A DNA stretch of 64,000 nt from Streptomyces lincolnensis (GCF_021173675.1 NZ_JAIHON010000005.1:248001-312000), one strand, 5' to 3'; positions 41,729-51,362 are shown, counted from the first letter of the stretch. The notes: generated from the letters alone by a model not told the origin. Numbers and translations are program-made.

Positions 41729-41892
41729 GGCGAGCGAACGCATCGTAGAGACGCCCGACATGACATGCACAGGTCGAACTCCGGCCATTCACCCCGGCCC
41801 GTTCACACCCCCGCGCAGCACAGACCGACTCATCCCGGATGAACGGGACGTGACCCCGGGGCGTCAATCTGCGTACGAAACGGCCATGCCCC

Positions 41893-42351
41893 TCAGGGGT
41901 TCTCCCACGCCGCCGGTTCGGCCGCCAGCCGCCGTACCGGATCGGGCAGGGCGCCGGAGGCGATGTCGGCGATGGTGACGCCCTCCAGGATCCGGCGCAC
42001 ATTGGCCCGCAGGGCGATCCACAGCGGCAGCAGCGGTTCGGCCGAGCCGGTGTAGGCGAGGCCGGTGGGGCGCTCGCCGCGCACCGACACGATGGGCCCG
42101 TCCACGGCCCTGATGACGTCCGCGACCGTGATCGCGTCGGCCTCGCGGGCCAGCCGGTAGCCACCGCCCCCACCGCGCCGGCTGTCGACGATTCCGCCGC
42201 GCCGCAGATCGCCGAGAATGCCCTCCAGGAACTTGTGCGGGATCCCCTGCGCGGCGGCGACGGTCTCCGCCTTCACCGGCCCGTCGTCCCGTCGTACGGC
42301 GAGCTCCAGCACCGCCCGTACCGCGTAGTCAGCCCGCGCCGAGATCCTCAT
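41893..42351 (-). CDS. Rrf2-family transcriptional regulator without Fe-S cysteines
   Basis: A 152-residue winged-helix protein (RISARADYAVRAVLELAVRRDDGPVKAETVAAAQGIPHKFLEGILGDLRRGGIV, RGGGGGYRLAREADAITVADVIRAVDGP). IscR- and NsrR-type members have three Cys in the C-terminal half; here that region (residues 90-115) has none. So it is not an Fe-S sensor of the usual type. ATG at 42351 follows a long non-coding leader. It diverges from the GH35 gene and may control it. Confidence 0.88.
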   Translation of the reverse strand: MRISARADYAVRAVLELAVRRDDGPVKAETVAAAQGIPHKFLEGILGDLRRGGIVDSRRGGGGGYRLAREADAITVADVIRAVDGPIVSVRGERPTGLAYTGSAEPLLPLWIALRANVRRILEGVTIADIASGALPDPVRRLAAEPAAWENP

Positions 42352-42500
42352 ATGACAATTGTGCGGTGTCGGACCGTACAGAATGACCCGACACGCACCC
42401 CGACACACACCCCGCACCCACACCGGCACCCCCACCGACACCGGCACTCACCCCCGCACCTACGGTCGCGAACGGAACAAGCACAACAGGAGGCGCTCCC

Positions 42501-45497
42501 TTGGGGCTCAGCAGGCGAACATTCACCGCCCTCGCCGGCGTCACGGCGCTCGGCTTCACGCTGGGCGGCAGTATCGGCACCCCGACGCGCGCCTCCTCCT
42601 CCCGCAGCGTGCCCACCGGCCCCGCGCCGGGCCCGCCGGCCGCCGACGGGCGCCGGCACACGGTCGGCTTCGACCGCCACTCGCTCCTGATCGACGGCAG
42701 GCGGCTGGTGCTCTGGTCGGGCGAGATGCACCCGTTCCGGCTGCCGAGCCCGTCGCTGTGGCGGGACGTCCTCGAGAAGATGCGCGCGCACGGCTACAAC
42801 GCGGTCAGCGTCTACGTCTCCTGGAACTACCACTCCGCCGCCCCCGGCCGGTACGACTTCACCGGCGTCCGCGACCTCGACCTGTTCCTGCGCACGGCCG
42901 CCCAGACCGGCCTGTACGTCATCCTGCGCCCCGGCCCGTACATCAACGCCGAGATCGACGCCGGCGGTTTCCCCGGCTGGCTGACGGTGGCCGAGGGCCG
43001 GGCCCGCACCTCCGACCCGACCTATCTGAAGTACGCCGACGAGTGGCTGACCGAGGTCAACGCGATCGCCGCCCGGCACCAGTTCACCCGGGGCACGGGC
43101 ACGGTCCTGCTCTACCAGATCGAGAACGAGTACGACTCCTACGTCACCGAGCCCACCGGCCGCGACTACATGTCCCACCTGTACAAGAAGGTGCGCGCCG
43201 ACGGCATCGACGTACCGCTGTTCCACAACGACAAGGGCAGGAACGGCCATTGGGTCCCGGGGTCCTTCGACACCGGGGGCGAGAAGGGCCGTTGGCTGTA
43301 CGGCTTCGACGCGTACCCCGAGCCGTCCGAAGTCCCGCCGGACTGGGGGCACTTCGGGGTCGGCGGCGCGAAGGGCGGGGCCACGGCCAGCCCGCGCACC
43401 CCCGGGTTCGTGCCGGAGTTCGGCGGCGGCTGGTTCGATGCGTGGGGCGGGGCCACGTTCGGGGGCAAGGGGTACGCCGAGTCGCGGCGGACCCGGGACG
43501 CGGCCTACGAGCGGCGCTTCCACCTCACCAACCTCGCCAACGGCATCACCCTGCACAACGTCTACATGACCTTCGGCGGCACCTCCTGGGGCTGGCTGCC
43601 CGCACCGGTCGTCTACACGTCGTACGACTACGGGGCGGCCTTCGACGAGGCCCGCAACGCCACGCCCAAGCTCGCCCCGATGCACCAGCTCGGCCATCTG
43701 CTGGCCCGGCAGCCGGACTTCGCCAAGCTGAACCCGGCGACCGCGGTGCGGCCGAAGGACGACCGGCTGAAGGCGTACCACCTCACCAACCCGGACACCG
43801 GCGCCCATGTCTACGTCCTGCGCAACGACTCCGACGAGCCGGTCACCTCGGAGCTGCCCGGCACCGACTTCGACGTACCGCTGACCGTCCCGGCCCGCGA
43901 CGGCCGCCTGCTGGCGACCGGACTGGGCCTCGGGCAGCGGAGGCTGAAGTACTCCACCGTGCAGCCCATGATGTGCCTCACCGTGGCGCGGCAGGACATC
44001 GCCGTGTTCGCGGGCCCGCGCGGCGAGATGGCCCAGGTCGTCCTGGACTGCCCGCAGGAGCCCACCACGACCCGGCTGGACGCCGAGGGCGCCTGGGTCT
44101 ACGACCGGGGCCTGCTCAGGGTGTCCGCGCCGCTCGGCGCGGGCGGGCTGACCCGGGTGAAGGTCGAGGCCGGCGGGACCGAGCGGCCGATGCTGCTGTT
44201 CTTCGCCGACGACGCCACCTCCCTGCGGCTGTGGCCCGTCGAGACCCCCTCCGGCCCGGTCCTGGTCTACGGCCCGGCTCTGGTCCGGAGCGTGACCGTG
44301 CGCGGCGACACCGTGGCCCTGACCGGCGACACCATCGGCGAGACCGGCCTGGAGGTGTGGGGCCCGCGCGGCCTCACCCGCGTCACCTGGAACGGCGAGC
44401 CGGTCCGCACCCGGCTCAGCGGCACCGGCAGCCTGCTCGCCCTCCAGCCCCTCCCCGGCGTGCCGCCGGTCGGCCTCCCCGCCCTGGACGGCGGTTGGCG
44501 GCGCAAGGCGGAGAACCCGGAATCGGCCCCGGACTTCGACGACTCCGCCTGGACCGTCGCCGACCGCAGGACCTCCCCCAGCGTCACCCCCGTCCCCGAG
44601 GGACAGCCCGTCCTCTTCGCCGACGACTACGGCTTCCACTACGGCGACGTCTGGTACCGGGGCCGCTTCGACGCGGACCCCGAGGACCTGGAGGACCTGA
44701 GGTCGGTCTCCCTCTCCTACAGCACGGGCACCCAGGGACTCCTGATGGCCTGGCTGGACGGCGAGCCCCTCGGCACCCACCGGATGCCGGTCCCGGACAA
44801 CAGCGCGGTGCGGCAGGGCAGTTGGGCGAGGACGGCGACCTTCACCGTGCCGAAGGAACTCCGCGAGCGGTCGGCGGACCGTGACGCGCACGTCCTGTCC
44901 GTCCTCGTCCGCCGCATGCAGCACGACCAGGACGGCAGGGCCCAGGACAGCCACAAGGTGGCCCGCGGACTGACCGAGGTCACCTTCAAGGGCGTGTCGC
45001 CGAAGGTGCGATGGCGTCTCCAGGGCGCGGCGGCCGTCGACCCCGTGCGCGGCCCGCAGAACAACGGCGGCCTGTACGGCGAACGCGAGGGCTGGCACCT
45101 GCCGGGCTTCGCCGACGCCGGGTGGGAGCGGGCGGACCTGCCGCGCGGCGACCGCCGACAGGGGGTCACCTGGTACCGCCGGACCTTCCGGCTCGCCGTC
45201 ACCCCGGGCGTCGACGCCTCGATCGGCCTCACCCTCGCCGACGACCCGGCCCGCGCCTACCGCGTCCAGATCTTCCTCAACGGCTGGAACATGGGCCAGT
45301 ACATCAACGACGTCGGCCCCCAGCACACCTTCGTCCTGCCCAACGGCATCCTGCGCACGCGGGGAGTCAACACACTCGCCCTGGCCGTGCTCGCGGACGG
45401 CACGACGGGCTCCGGCCCGAAGGACGTCCACCTGGCGCTGCTGGGCTCGGCGGCCGGAGGAGTACCGGTGGTCCCGGTGGACTCCCCCGGCCGATGA
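42501..45497 (+). CDS. Glycoside hydrolase family 35 beta-galactosidase, Tat-exported
   Basis: Releases terminal beta-galactose, for example from arabinogalactan. The 998 residues start with a Tat-type signal (GLSRRTFTALAGVTALGFTLGGS). GH35 core motifs are LWSGEMHPFRLP, YNAVSVYVSWNYHSAAPG, the acid/base Glu in QIENEYDSY, and the nucleophile Glu in VPEFGGGWFDAW. A second half holds jelly-roll-type domains, including VWYRGRFDADP and VTWYRRTFRL. The TTG start at 42501 has AGGAGG nine bases before it. It sits next to arabinan genes with an Rrf2 regulator diverging. Confidence 0.93.
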   Translation: MGLSRRTFTALAGVTALGFTLGGSIGTPTRASSSRSVPTGPAPGPPAADGRRHTVGFDRHSLLIDGRRLVLWSGEMHPFRLPSPSLWRDVLEKMRAHGYNAVSVYVSWNYHSAAPGRYDFTGVRDLDLFLRTAAQTGLYVILRPGPYINAEIDAGGFPGWLTVAEGRARTSDPTYLKYADEWLTEVNAIAARHQFTRGTGTVLLYQIENEYDSYVTEPTGRDYMSHLYKKVRADGIDVPLFHNDKGRNGHWVPGSFDTGGEKGRWLYGFDAYPEPSEVPPDWGHFGVGGAKGGATASPRTPGFVPEFGGGWFDAWGGATFGGKGYAESRRTRDAAYERRFHLTNLANGITLHNVYMTFGGTSWGWLPAPVVYTSYDYGAAFDEARNATPKLAPMHQLGHLLARQPDFAKLNPATAVRPKDDRLKAYHLTNPDTGAHVYVLRNDSDEPVTSELPGTDFDVPLTVPARDGRLLATGLGLGQRRLKYSTVQPMMCLTVARQDIAVFAGPRGEMAQVVLDCPQEPTTTRLDAEGAWVYDRGLLRVSAPLGAGGLTRVKVEAGGTERPMLLFFADDATSLRLWPVETPSGPVLVYGPALVRSVTVRGDTVALTGDTIGETGLEVWGPRGLTRVTWNGEPVRTRLSGTGSLLALQPLPGVPPVGLPALDGGWRRKAENPESAPDFDDSAWTVADRRTSPSVTPVPEGQPVLFADDYGFHYGDVWYRGRFDADPEDLEDLRSVSLSYSTGTQGLLMAWLDGEPLGTHRMPVPDNSAVRQGSWARTATFTVPKELRERSADRDAHVLSVLVRRMQHDQDGRAQDSHKVARGLTEVTFKGVSPKVRWRLQGAAAVDPVRGPQNNGGLYGEREGWHLPGFADAGWERADLPRGDRRQGVTWYRRTFRLAVTPGVDASIGLTLADDPARAYRVQIFLNGWNMGQYINDVGPQHTFVLPNGILRTRGVNTLALAVLADGTTGSGPKDVHLALLGSAAGGVPVVPVDSPGR

Positions 45498-45522
45498 GGC
45501 CGCGTGCGGCCCTTGGTGGGCT

Positions 45523-47034
45523 CTAGGCCAGCCGGATCACGTTCCAGGACAGCGGCTCCAGTACGGCGGTGAGGGTGCCGTCCCGGAGCGTGGTGCCCTC
45601 GACCGTGTGCGGGGCGACCCGCTCGGGGTCGTCCAGGGTGTTGCGGGCGTCGGGGTCGGCGTCCGCGAGGGCGCTGTGCTCCACGACGGTCGTCAGGTCC
45701 AGGCCGGTCAGGGCCACTTCGAGCGGCAGCGCCTCGGTCCGGCCGCGGTTGACCGCGAAGACGGTGACGGTGCCGTCCTCGGCGCGGACCGCGGTGGCGT
45801 GCAGCAGGTCGGCCTCGCCGTACTTCTTCGTCTCGTACGTCGGCGAGTCCACGCGGACGTCCAGGACCTCGCCGCGGCCGTACCTGCTCGCCTGGGCGAA
45901 GGGGAAGAACGTCGTCTGGCGCCAGGCCGGGCCGCCCGGCTCGGTCATGATCGGGGCGATGACGTTGACCAGCTGGGCGAGGCACGCGACGGTGACGCGG
46001 TCGGCGTGCCGGAGCAGTGCGATGAGCAGAGAGCCGAAGACGACCGCGTCCATGACGCTGTAGTTGTCCTCCAGGAGGCGGGGCGCCTCGGCCCAGTCCC
46101 GCGCGCCGGAGTTCTCGATCTCGTGCCACTCCGAGATGTACCAGACGTTCCACTCGTCGAAGGAGAGGTTGATCTTCTTCTTGGACTTGAGCTTCGCGCC
46201 GATGTGGTCGGCGGTGGCGACCACGTTCTCGATGAAGGACTCCATGTCCACGGCCGAGGCCAGGAAGGAGTCGAGGTCACCGTCCTCGGGCTGGTAGTAG
46301 GCGTGCAGGGAGATGTGGTCGACGAGGTCGTACGCCTCCTCCAGGACCGTCGCCTCCCAGGCGGCGAAGGTCGGCATGGCCTGGCTGGAGGAGCCGCAGG
46401 CGACGAGCTCGACGCCCGGGTCGATCTGGCGCATCGCGCGGGCGGTCTCGGCGGCGACCCGGCCGTACTCGGTCGCCGTCTTGTGGCCGGTCTGCCAGGG
46501 GCCGTCCATCTCGTTGCCGAGGCACCAGAGCTTGATGCCGAAGGGCTCCTTGTCGCCGTGGGCGGCGCGGAGGTCGGAGAGGGCGGTGCCGGCGGGGTGG
46601 TTGGCGTACTCCTGGAGTTCGAGGGCCTCGGCGACACCGCGGGTGCCGAGGTTGAGGGCCATCATCGGCTCGGCCTGGGGGCCGATCTTCTTCAGGAAGG
46701 CGATGTACTCGGAGAGGCCGAACTGGTTGGTCTCGGTGGAGCGCCAGGCGAGGTCGAGACGGCGCGGACGGTCTTCCTTCGGGCCGACCGAGTCCTCCCA
46801 CTTGTAGCCCGACACGAAGTTGCCGCCGGGGTAGCGGATGGCGGTGGCGCCGAGTTCGCGGACGAGTTCCAGGACGTCGGTTCGGATGCCGTCCTCGTCC
46901 GCGGTGGGGTGGCCTGGTTCGAAGATGCCGGTGTAGACGCAGCGGCCCAGGTGTTCCACGAAGCTGCCGAAGAGGCGGGGGTTTACTTCGCCGACGGTGA
47001 AGGCGGGGTTGAGGGTGAAACGGGCGGTGCTCAT
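45523..47034 (-). CDS. abfA: Glycoside hydrolase family 51 alpha-L-arabinofuranosidase
   Basis: Cytoplasmic enzyme that removes terminal alpha-L-arabinofuranosyl units from arabino-oligosaccharides. The 503 residues match family size. The acid/base Glu is in LWCLGNEMDGPWQ and the nucleophile in LSFDEWNVWYISEW. AIRYPGGNFVSGYKWEDSVGP is the family barrel signature. There is no signal peptide. It lies downstream of the arabinan ABC operon on the same strand and is convergent with GH35, which it nearly touches (25 bases apart). Confidence 0.93.
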   Translation of the reverse strand: MSTARFTLNPAFTVGEVNPRLFGSFVEHLGRCVYTGIFEPGHPTADEDGIRTDVLELVRELGATAIRYPGGNFVSGYKWEDSVGPKEDRPRRLDLAWRSTETNQFGLSEYIAFLKKIGPQAEPMMALNLGTRGVAEALELQEYANHPAGTALSDLRAAHGDKEPFGIKLWCLGNEMDGPWQTGHKTATEYGRVAAETARAMRQIDPGVELVACGSSSQAMPTFAAWEATVLEEAYDLVDHISLHAYYQPEDGDLDSFLASAVDMESFIENVVATADHIGAKLKSKKKINLSFDEWNVWYISEWHEIENSGARDWAEAPRLLEDNYSVMDAVVFGSLLIALLRHADRVTVACLAQLVNVIAPIMTEPGGPAWRQTTFFPFAQASRYGRGEVLDVRVDSPTYETKKYGEADLLHATAVRAEDGTVTVFAVNRGRTEALPLEVALTGLDLTTVVEHSALADADPDARNTLDDPERVAPHTVEGTTLRDGTLTAVLEPLSWNVIRLA

Positions 47035-47082
47035 GGTCGCCTTTCGAAGGGGGTGGTTCTGTATCGCGGGCGGCTGAAGGTC

Positions 47083-47141
47083 GTGGGGGCTGGTCGCGCC
47101 CACGCGGCGGAGCCGCAAATGGACACAGCCCCGCGCCCCTA
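47083..47141. repeat. Variant intergenic repeat with inner GCGGC/GCCGC hairpin
   Basis: GGGGGCTGGTCGCG, then CCACGCGGCGGAGCCGC, then CACAGCCCCGCGCCCCT run up to the stop codon of the endo-arabinanase gene (47139). It is the interrupted form of the core repeat seen at 577-596 and 55911-56103. Confidence 0.65.
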
Positions 47142-48110
47142 AAAGACCATCGGCCAGCCGGTTCTTGTCCAGCGCAGTTGGTTCAGGCCCAGCTTCGGGG
47201 TGCCCTCGTCCTCTGCGTCGTAGTAGTGGTACGCCAGGATGTCGCGGCCCCGGTCCTGGAAGACCGACTGGCCGCCCGTGCCGATGTACCGGCCGTGGCC
47301 CTCCAGCAGCAGGTCGCCGCCGCCCTCCAGCATGGGCTTGCCCGTGCTGTCGGCGTAGGGGCCCGTCACCGAGGTGGACCTGCCCACCTTGATCTTGTAG
47401 GTGGAGTTCACTCCGGCGCAGCACGCGTCGTAGGAGGCGAAGAGGTAGTAGTAGCGGCCGTGCTTGACGATCTCGGGGCCCTCTACCGCGTACGGGACAT
47501 CGGGGCGGGTGGCGAGGTGGTGGACCGTGGGGTTGGGGAGGGCCTTGCCGGTGAAGGGGTTCAGCTCGATCATGCGGATGCCGGTCCAGTAGGAGCCGAA
47601 GGACATCCACAGGCGGCCGTCGGCGCGGATGATCGCCGGGTCGATGGCGTTCCAGGAATCCGTGGTCTCCGAGCTGAAGACCTTGCCGTGGTCGGTCCAA
47701 GTGCCGGGGAGGCCGGTCAGGGAGGTGGCGACGCCTATCGCGGAGTGGTTGGTGCCCCAGGAGGAGACGGCGTAGTAGAGCCAGTAGCGGCCGGCGCGGT
47801 AGGAGATGTCGGGGGCCCACGGGTCGCCCGTGTCGTTGTACTCGTACCACCAGCTCGGCGGCTCGGCGAAGGCGTTGCCGGAGTCGTCCCAGTGGACGCG
47901 GTCCTTGGAGAGGCGGGCACCGATCACGCCGCCGGTCGAGTAGGCCACGTAGCCGCCGGACTTGAGGCGGATGACGGTGGGGTCGTGGATGATCTGCTGG
48001 CCGGTGATCGGCTGGGGGTCGGGGTAGGTCTCCGCCGCCTGAGCCGTGGTGGGGAGGAAGGCCAGGAAGAGTGCGGCCGCCATGGCCGTCACCGCTCTGC
48101 GTACGCTCAC
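47139..48110 (-). CDS. Secreted arabinan endo-1,5-alpha-L-arabinosidase (GH43), second copy
   Basis: Paralogue of the enzyme at 32388-33353 with the same layout, 323 residues. A signal peptide (RRAVTAMAAALFLAFLPTTAQA) precedes QQIIHDPTVIRLKSGGYVAY (base Asp), PWAPDISYRAGRYWLYYAV, NAIDPAIIRADG (Asp), VEGPEIVKHGRYYYLFASYDAC (Glu) and YHYYDAEDEG. Its GTG at 48110 overlaps the stop of the upstream permease (GTGA), so it is the last gene of the ABC operon. Secretion with the importer implies coupled cleavage and uptake of arabino-oligosaccharides. Confidence 0.92.
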   Translation of the reverse strand: MSVRRAVTAMAAALFLAFLPTTAQAAETYPDPQPITGQQIIHDPTVIRLKSGGYVAYSTGGVIGARLSKDRVHWDDSGNAFAEPPSWWYEYNDTGDPWAPDISYRAGRYWLYYAVSSWGTNHSAIGVATSLTGLPGTWTDHGKVFSSETTDSWNAIDPAIIRADGRLWMSFGSYWTGIRMIELNPFTGKALPNPTVHHLATRPDVPYAVEGPEIVKHGRYYYLFASYDACCAGVNSTYKIKVGRSTSVTGPYADSTGKPMLEGGGDLLLEGHGRYIGTGGQSVFQDRGRDILAYHYYDAEDEGTPKLGLNQLRWTRTGWPMVF

Positions 48111-48964
48111 TGGCCCGCCAATCCCGTGTGGGCGACGCCCGCCACGATCTGCCGCTGGAAGAAGACGAAGACGACGATCAGCGGCAGGCCGGCCATCAGG
48201 CCGCCGGCCATGAGCTGGGCCCACTGGATGCCGTAGGAGTTCATGACGGTCGCGATGCCGTTCGGCATGGTCATCAGGTCGGGGTTGTTGGTCACCATGT
48301 AGGGCCACAGGAAGTTGTTCCAGGAGGCGATGAAGGTGAAGATGCCGACCGCCGCGAGGGAGGGGCGGGCGAGTGGGACGACGATCGTGAAGAAGACGCG
48401 CCAGCGGCCGGCGCCGTCGATGAAGGCGGCCTCCTCCAGCTCGCGCGGGATGCCCTGGAAGAACTTGTAGAGGATGTAGACCATCGCGGCGGGCGCGCAC
48501 TGGGGCAGGATCATGCCCCAGTAGGTGTCGACCATGCCCATCTGCTGGACCGTGGTGAACAGGGGCACGCCGAGGACCGCCGGGGAGATCATCAGGCCCG
48601 ACATGACGATGCCCATGAGGACGCTCTTGCCGCGGAACTCGGTGCGGGCGAAGCCGTATCCGGCGAGGGCGCTGACCGTCAGCACGACGGAGGTGACGCA
48701 GACCGACACCACCAGGGAGTTGACGAACCAGTTGGTGACGTTGCCGGTCTCCCACAGCGCCGTCCAGGCCTGGGTCGTCCAGACCTCGGGCAGCCAGTGC
48801 GGCGGGATCTCGGCGGCCTCCGCCTCGGACTTGAACGAGGTGAACAGGGCAGCGGCGATCGGCGTGACGAAGACGGCGGAGACGGCGACGCCGATGAGCG
48901 TGAGGACGATCTGGCTGGGCGTCCAGGGCCTGCGGGACTTGATCCGGATCTGGGTGCTGGTCAT
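48107..48964 (-). CDS. Carbohydrate ABC transporter permease (MalG type)
   Basis: A 285-residue inner permease with six predicted helices. The C-terminal-type ABC loop is EAAFIDGAGRWRVFFTIVVPLARPSLAAVGIFTFIASWNNFLWP. The first helix is VLTLIGVAVSAVFVTPIAAALFTSF. Start ATG at 48964 overlaps the stop of the preceding permease. It forms the heterodimer partner of the gene at 48961-49917. No ATPase is encoded in this operon, so it must use a shared ATPase such as MsiK, the general one in Streptomyces. Confidence 0.92.
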   Translation of the reverse strand: MTSTQIRIKSRRPWTPSQIVLTLIGVAVSAVFVTPIAAALFTSFKSEAEAAEIPPHWLPEVWTTQAWTALWETGNVTNWFVNSLVVSVCVTSVVLTVSALAGYGFARTEFRGKSVLMGIVMSGLMISPAVLGVPLFTTVQQMGMVDTYWGMILPQCAPAAMVYILYKFFQGIPRELEEAAFIDGAGRWRVFFTIVVPLARPSLAAVGIFTFIASWNNFLWPYMVTNNPDLMTMPNGIATVMNSYGIQWAQLMAGGLMAGLPLIVVFVFFQRQIVAGVAHTGLAGQ

Positions 48965-49917
48965 CGGGCGCCCTCCTCACGGTTGCGCAGCAGCCACATC
49001 CGGGCCAGGGCGATGACTGCGATGATCACGAAGAAGATGATGGACATCGCGGAGGCGTAGCCCACGCGGTAGCTGGTGAAGCCCTGTTCGAGGGTGTACT
49101 GGACGAAGGAGCGGGTGCTGAGCTCCGGTCCGGGGCCGAAGTCCATCATCACGACGGCCTGGTCGAAGAGCTGGAGCGAGGCGAGGATCTGGAGCGCGAT
49201 CACCAGGCCGGTGATGTTGCGCAGCATCGGCAGGGTGATGTGGACCATGCGGTGCCAGGCGTTGGCGCCGTCGAGTTTCGCGGCCTCGTAGAGGTGGTCG
49301 GGGATGCCCTGGAGGGCGGCGAGGTAGAGCAGGAAGCTGAAGCCGACGGTCCACCACAGGGTCATGATGACGATGGCGAGCATGGCGTACGACTTGTCGG
49401 TCAGCCAGGGGGTGTCGAGGCCGAAGGTCTGGTTGATCAGGCCGATGCCCTGGGTGAACAGCCACTGGAACATGTTGGCGGCGACCGTCGAGGGCAGCAG
49501 GAACGGCACGAAGAAGCACAGCCGCCACAGCCACTTGCCGCGTTCGATGTTGTGGGCGAGCATCGCGAGCAGGAAGGCGAGGACCGTGATGCAGGGGACG
49601 ACCAGCAGCGTGAAGTAGGCGCTGTGGCCGAGCGCGTCCCACATCGCCGCGTCGTTCAGGGCCTCGCGGTAGTTGTCGAGGCCGACGAAGCTCGCGCCGT
49701 CGCCGGAGATGTTGGCGTCCGTGAAGCTGAGGTAGACGCCGCGCAGCAGCGGCCAGACGACGAAGAGGACGAAGAGCAGCAGGAACGGGGCGACGAACCA
49801 GCCCCCGTGCTGGAAGCCCTGCCTGCGGCGGACGGTCGCGGCGGCGGTCGCGGTCCTGGCGCGCGCCGGTGCGACGACGGTCTGGGCGCTGGTCGACATG
49901 TGAGCGCTGGTCGTCAT
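48961..49917 (-). CDS. Carbohydrate ABC transporter permease (MalF type)
   Basis: A 318-residue permease; helices include GWFVAPFLLLFVLFVVWPLL and LVVPCITVLAFLLAMLAHN. The ABC-coupling EAA loop is YEAAKLDGANAWHRMVHITLPMLRNITGLVIALQ. It starts at 49917, overlapping the binding-protein stop (ATGA). An in-frame ATG six codons later is a possible alternative. Basic Ala/Arg-rich N-terminal tail is usual for these. It pairs with MalG-type permease downstream. Confidence 0.92.
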   Translation of the reverse strand: MTTSAHMSTSAQTVVAPARARTATAAATVRRRQGFQHGGWFVAPFLLLFVLFVVWPLLRGVYLSFTDANISGDGASFVGLDNYREALNDAAMWDALGHSAYFTLLVVPCITVLAFLLAMLAHNIERGKWLWRLCFFVPFLLPSTVAANMFQWLFTQGIGLINQTFGLDTPWLTDKSYAMLAIVIMTLWWTVGFSFLLYLAALQGIPDHLYEAAKLDGANAWHRMVHITLPMLRNITGLVIALQILASLQLFDQAVVMMDFGPGPELSTRSFVQYTLEQGFTSYRVGYASAMSIIFFVIIAVIALARMWLLRNREEGAR

Positions 49918-51263
49918 GCGACCGCACCTCCCTGCGCGGCGGTCCTGCCGTCCATCGGGTTCTTCGAGGCGAGGAGCTTGGTGAGGCGCTTCCTCATGGT
50001 CTGCGCCACCGAGGCCGGCTTGGCGGAGCCCATGGTCGAGGAGACGACGACCGGGCCGAGGTCCTGGGCGAGCACGCCGGTGGAGCCCGCGAACCACACC
50101 TTCGGCTCGGTGGCCTGGTGGTCCATGGCGCCGACGTACTCGTTCTGCGGGGTGAGCTTCTTGTACGCGGGCGTGGAGAGCGTCGGTGTGTACGCGGGGA
50201 TGTGGCCGCCGGCCGCCCACTGGAGGGCGTGCTTGACGACGTAGGCGGCGAGTTCGTGGGCGCCCTCGTTGGCGGGGCCGCCGCGGTCGGCCTGGTGGGG
50301 CAGGACGAAGGCGTGCGACTCGGCGTGGGTGGCCGGCTTGCCGAAGACGGGCGGCAGCGGGGTCGCGCCGTAGTCCAGTTTCGCGCCGGAGAAGACCGGC
50401 ACGGACCAGTTGCCCTCCCAGGTGAAGGGGGCGCCGTTGACGAACTGCTCGCCGGTGGGGGCGCCGGGGATGACATAGCCGTCGGTGACGTGGCGGCGGA
50501 GGAACTCCAGGACCTGGGTGGCCTTGTCGGGGTCGAAGAGGACCTCGGTGTTGTCGTCGTTGAACCACTGGCCGCCGAGCTGGGTGTAGAAGGCGACGAA
50601 GAACCACCACTGGAAGTTCTGGTCGTTGGTCCACAGACCGATGGTCTGGAGGCCCTTCTTCTGGACGGCCTTGGCCCTCTTCAGGACGTCGAACCACTCG
50701 TCGGTGGAGGTGACTTCGACCATCCGGCCGTCGTCGCCGAGCAGGCCGGCCTTCCCCAGCACGTCCTTGCGGTAGAAGCAGAGCTGGACGTGGATGTCGA
50801 GCGGGAGGGCGTAGAGCTCGCCGTCGATGACGCCGCGCTGCCACAGCAGGGGGTTGAAGTCCTGTTCCCGTACGCCGTACTTGGCGAGCAGGTCGACGTC
50901 CCAGGGGTCCAGGAGGCGGCCGGGTGAGAAGCCGGTGACCCGGCCCATGTGCATGACGCCGAGGTCGGGTGCGCGGTTGCCCGCGGCCGCCATGGCGAGT
51001 TTGGTGTAGAAGGGGTTGCCCCACTGGAGGGTGGAGTCCTTGACGTCGATGCCGGGGGTCGCCTTACGGAAGGCGTCCAGCATCGCGATCATGTTGGCGC
51101 CGTCGCCGCCGCTGAAGAGGTTCCAGTAGCGCACCCGGGTGTCCGCTCCGGAGGCGAGTGCGTCGGCACCGGTACCGAGGGCGGCGAAGCCGAAGCTGCC
51201 CGCCACTGCCAGTCCGCCGGCCGCTGTCAGAAGGTGCCTGCGATTCAGGCCAGGTCGTCCCAT
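49914..51263 (-). CDS. Extracellular solute-binding protein (family 1), Tat-exported
   Basis: Sugar-binding receptor of 449 residues. A twin-arginine signal (LNRRHLLTAAGGLAVAGSFGFAALG) lacks an obvious lipobox, so it is probably released or held by the signal. The mature part is a type 1 oligosaccharide-binding fold (VRYWNLFSGGDGANMIAMLDAFRKATPGIDVKDSTLQ, YALPLDIHVQLCFYRKDVL, FTWEGNWSVP). The start at 51263 has AGGGCAGG upstream. It heads the operon with two permeases and the secreted endo-arabinanase, so arabino-oligosaccharides are the likely ligand. Confidence 0.9.
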   Translation of the reverse strand: MGRPGLNRRHLLTAAGGLAVAGSFGFAALGTGADALASGADTRVRYWNLFSGGDGANMIAMLDAFRKATPGIDVKDSTLQWGNPFYTKLAMAAAGNRAPDLGVMHMGRVTGFSPGRLLDPWDVDLLAKYGVREQDFNPLLWQRGVIDGELYALPLDIHVQLCFYRKDVLGKAGLLGDDGRMVEVTSTDEWFDVLKRAKAVQKKGLQTIGLWTNDQNFQWWFFVAFYTQLGGQWFNDDNTEVLFDPDKATQVLEFLRRHVTDGYVIPGAPTGEQFVNGAPFTWEGNWSVPVFSGAKLDYGATPLPPVFGKPATHAESHAFVLPHQADRGGPANEGAHELAAYVVKHALQWAAGGHIPAYTPTLSTPAYKKLTPQNEYVGAMDHQATEPKVWFAGSTGVLAQDLGPVVVSSTMGSAKPASVAQTMRKRLTKLLASKNPMDGRTAAQGGAVA

Positions 51264-51295
51264 GCCCTGCCCTAACTGCTCGATCCGCTCAATAT

Positions 51296-51310
51296 GTTCG
51301 AGATATCGAA
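51296..51310 (-). promoter_or_regulatory. Candidate operator of the arabinan ABC operon
   Basis: GTTCGAGATATCGAA lies 23 bases downstream of the -10, almost the same sequence and position as 33389-33403. Additional TTCGAA sites are at 51324-51329 and 51342-51347. Confidence 0.6.
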
Positions 51311-51333
51311 TTGCGCTCGTAACTTCGAACGGG

Positions 51334-51362
51334 ACCGTAGATTCGAAGCGCGTTTCCGTCAA
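51334..51362 (-). promoter_or_regulatory. Promoter of the arabinan ABC operon
   Basis: TTGACG (51362-51357) and TACGGT (51339-51334) on the minus strand, 17 bases apart, with TTCGAATC just before the -10. The hexamers and spacing equal those at 33426-33454. Confidence 0.65.

Noticed and set aside
42348..45431. 1027-codon open frame on the minus strand opposite GH35
   Set aside because: It is antisense to a gene with intact GH35 catalytic residues and has no domain of its own.
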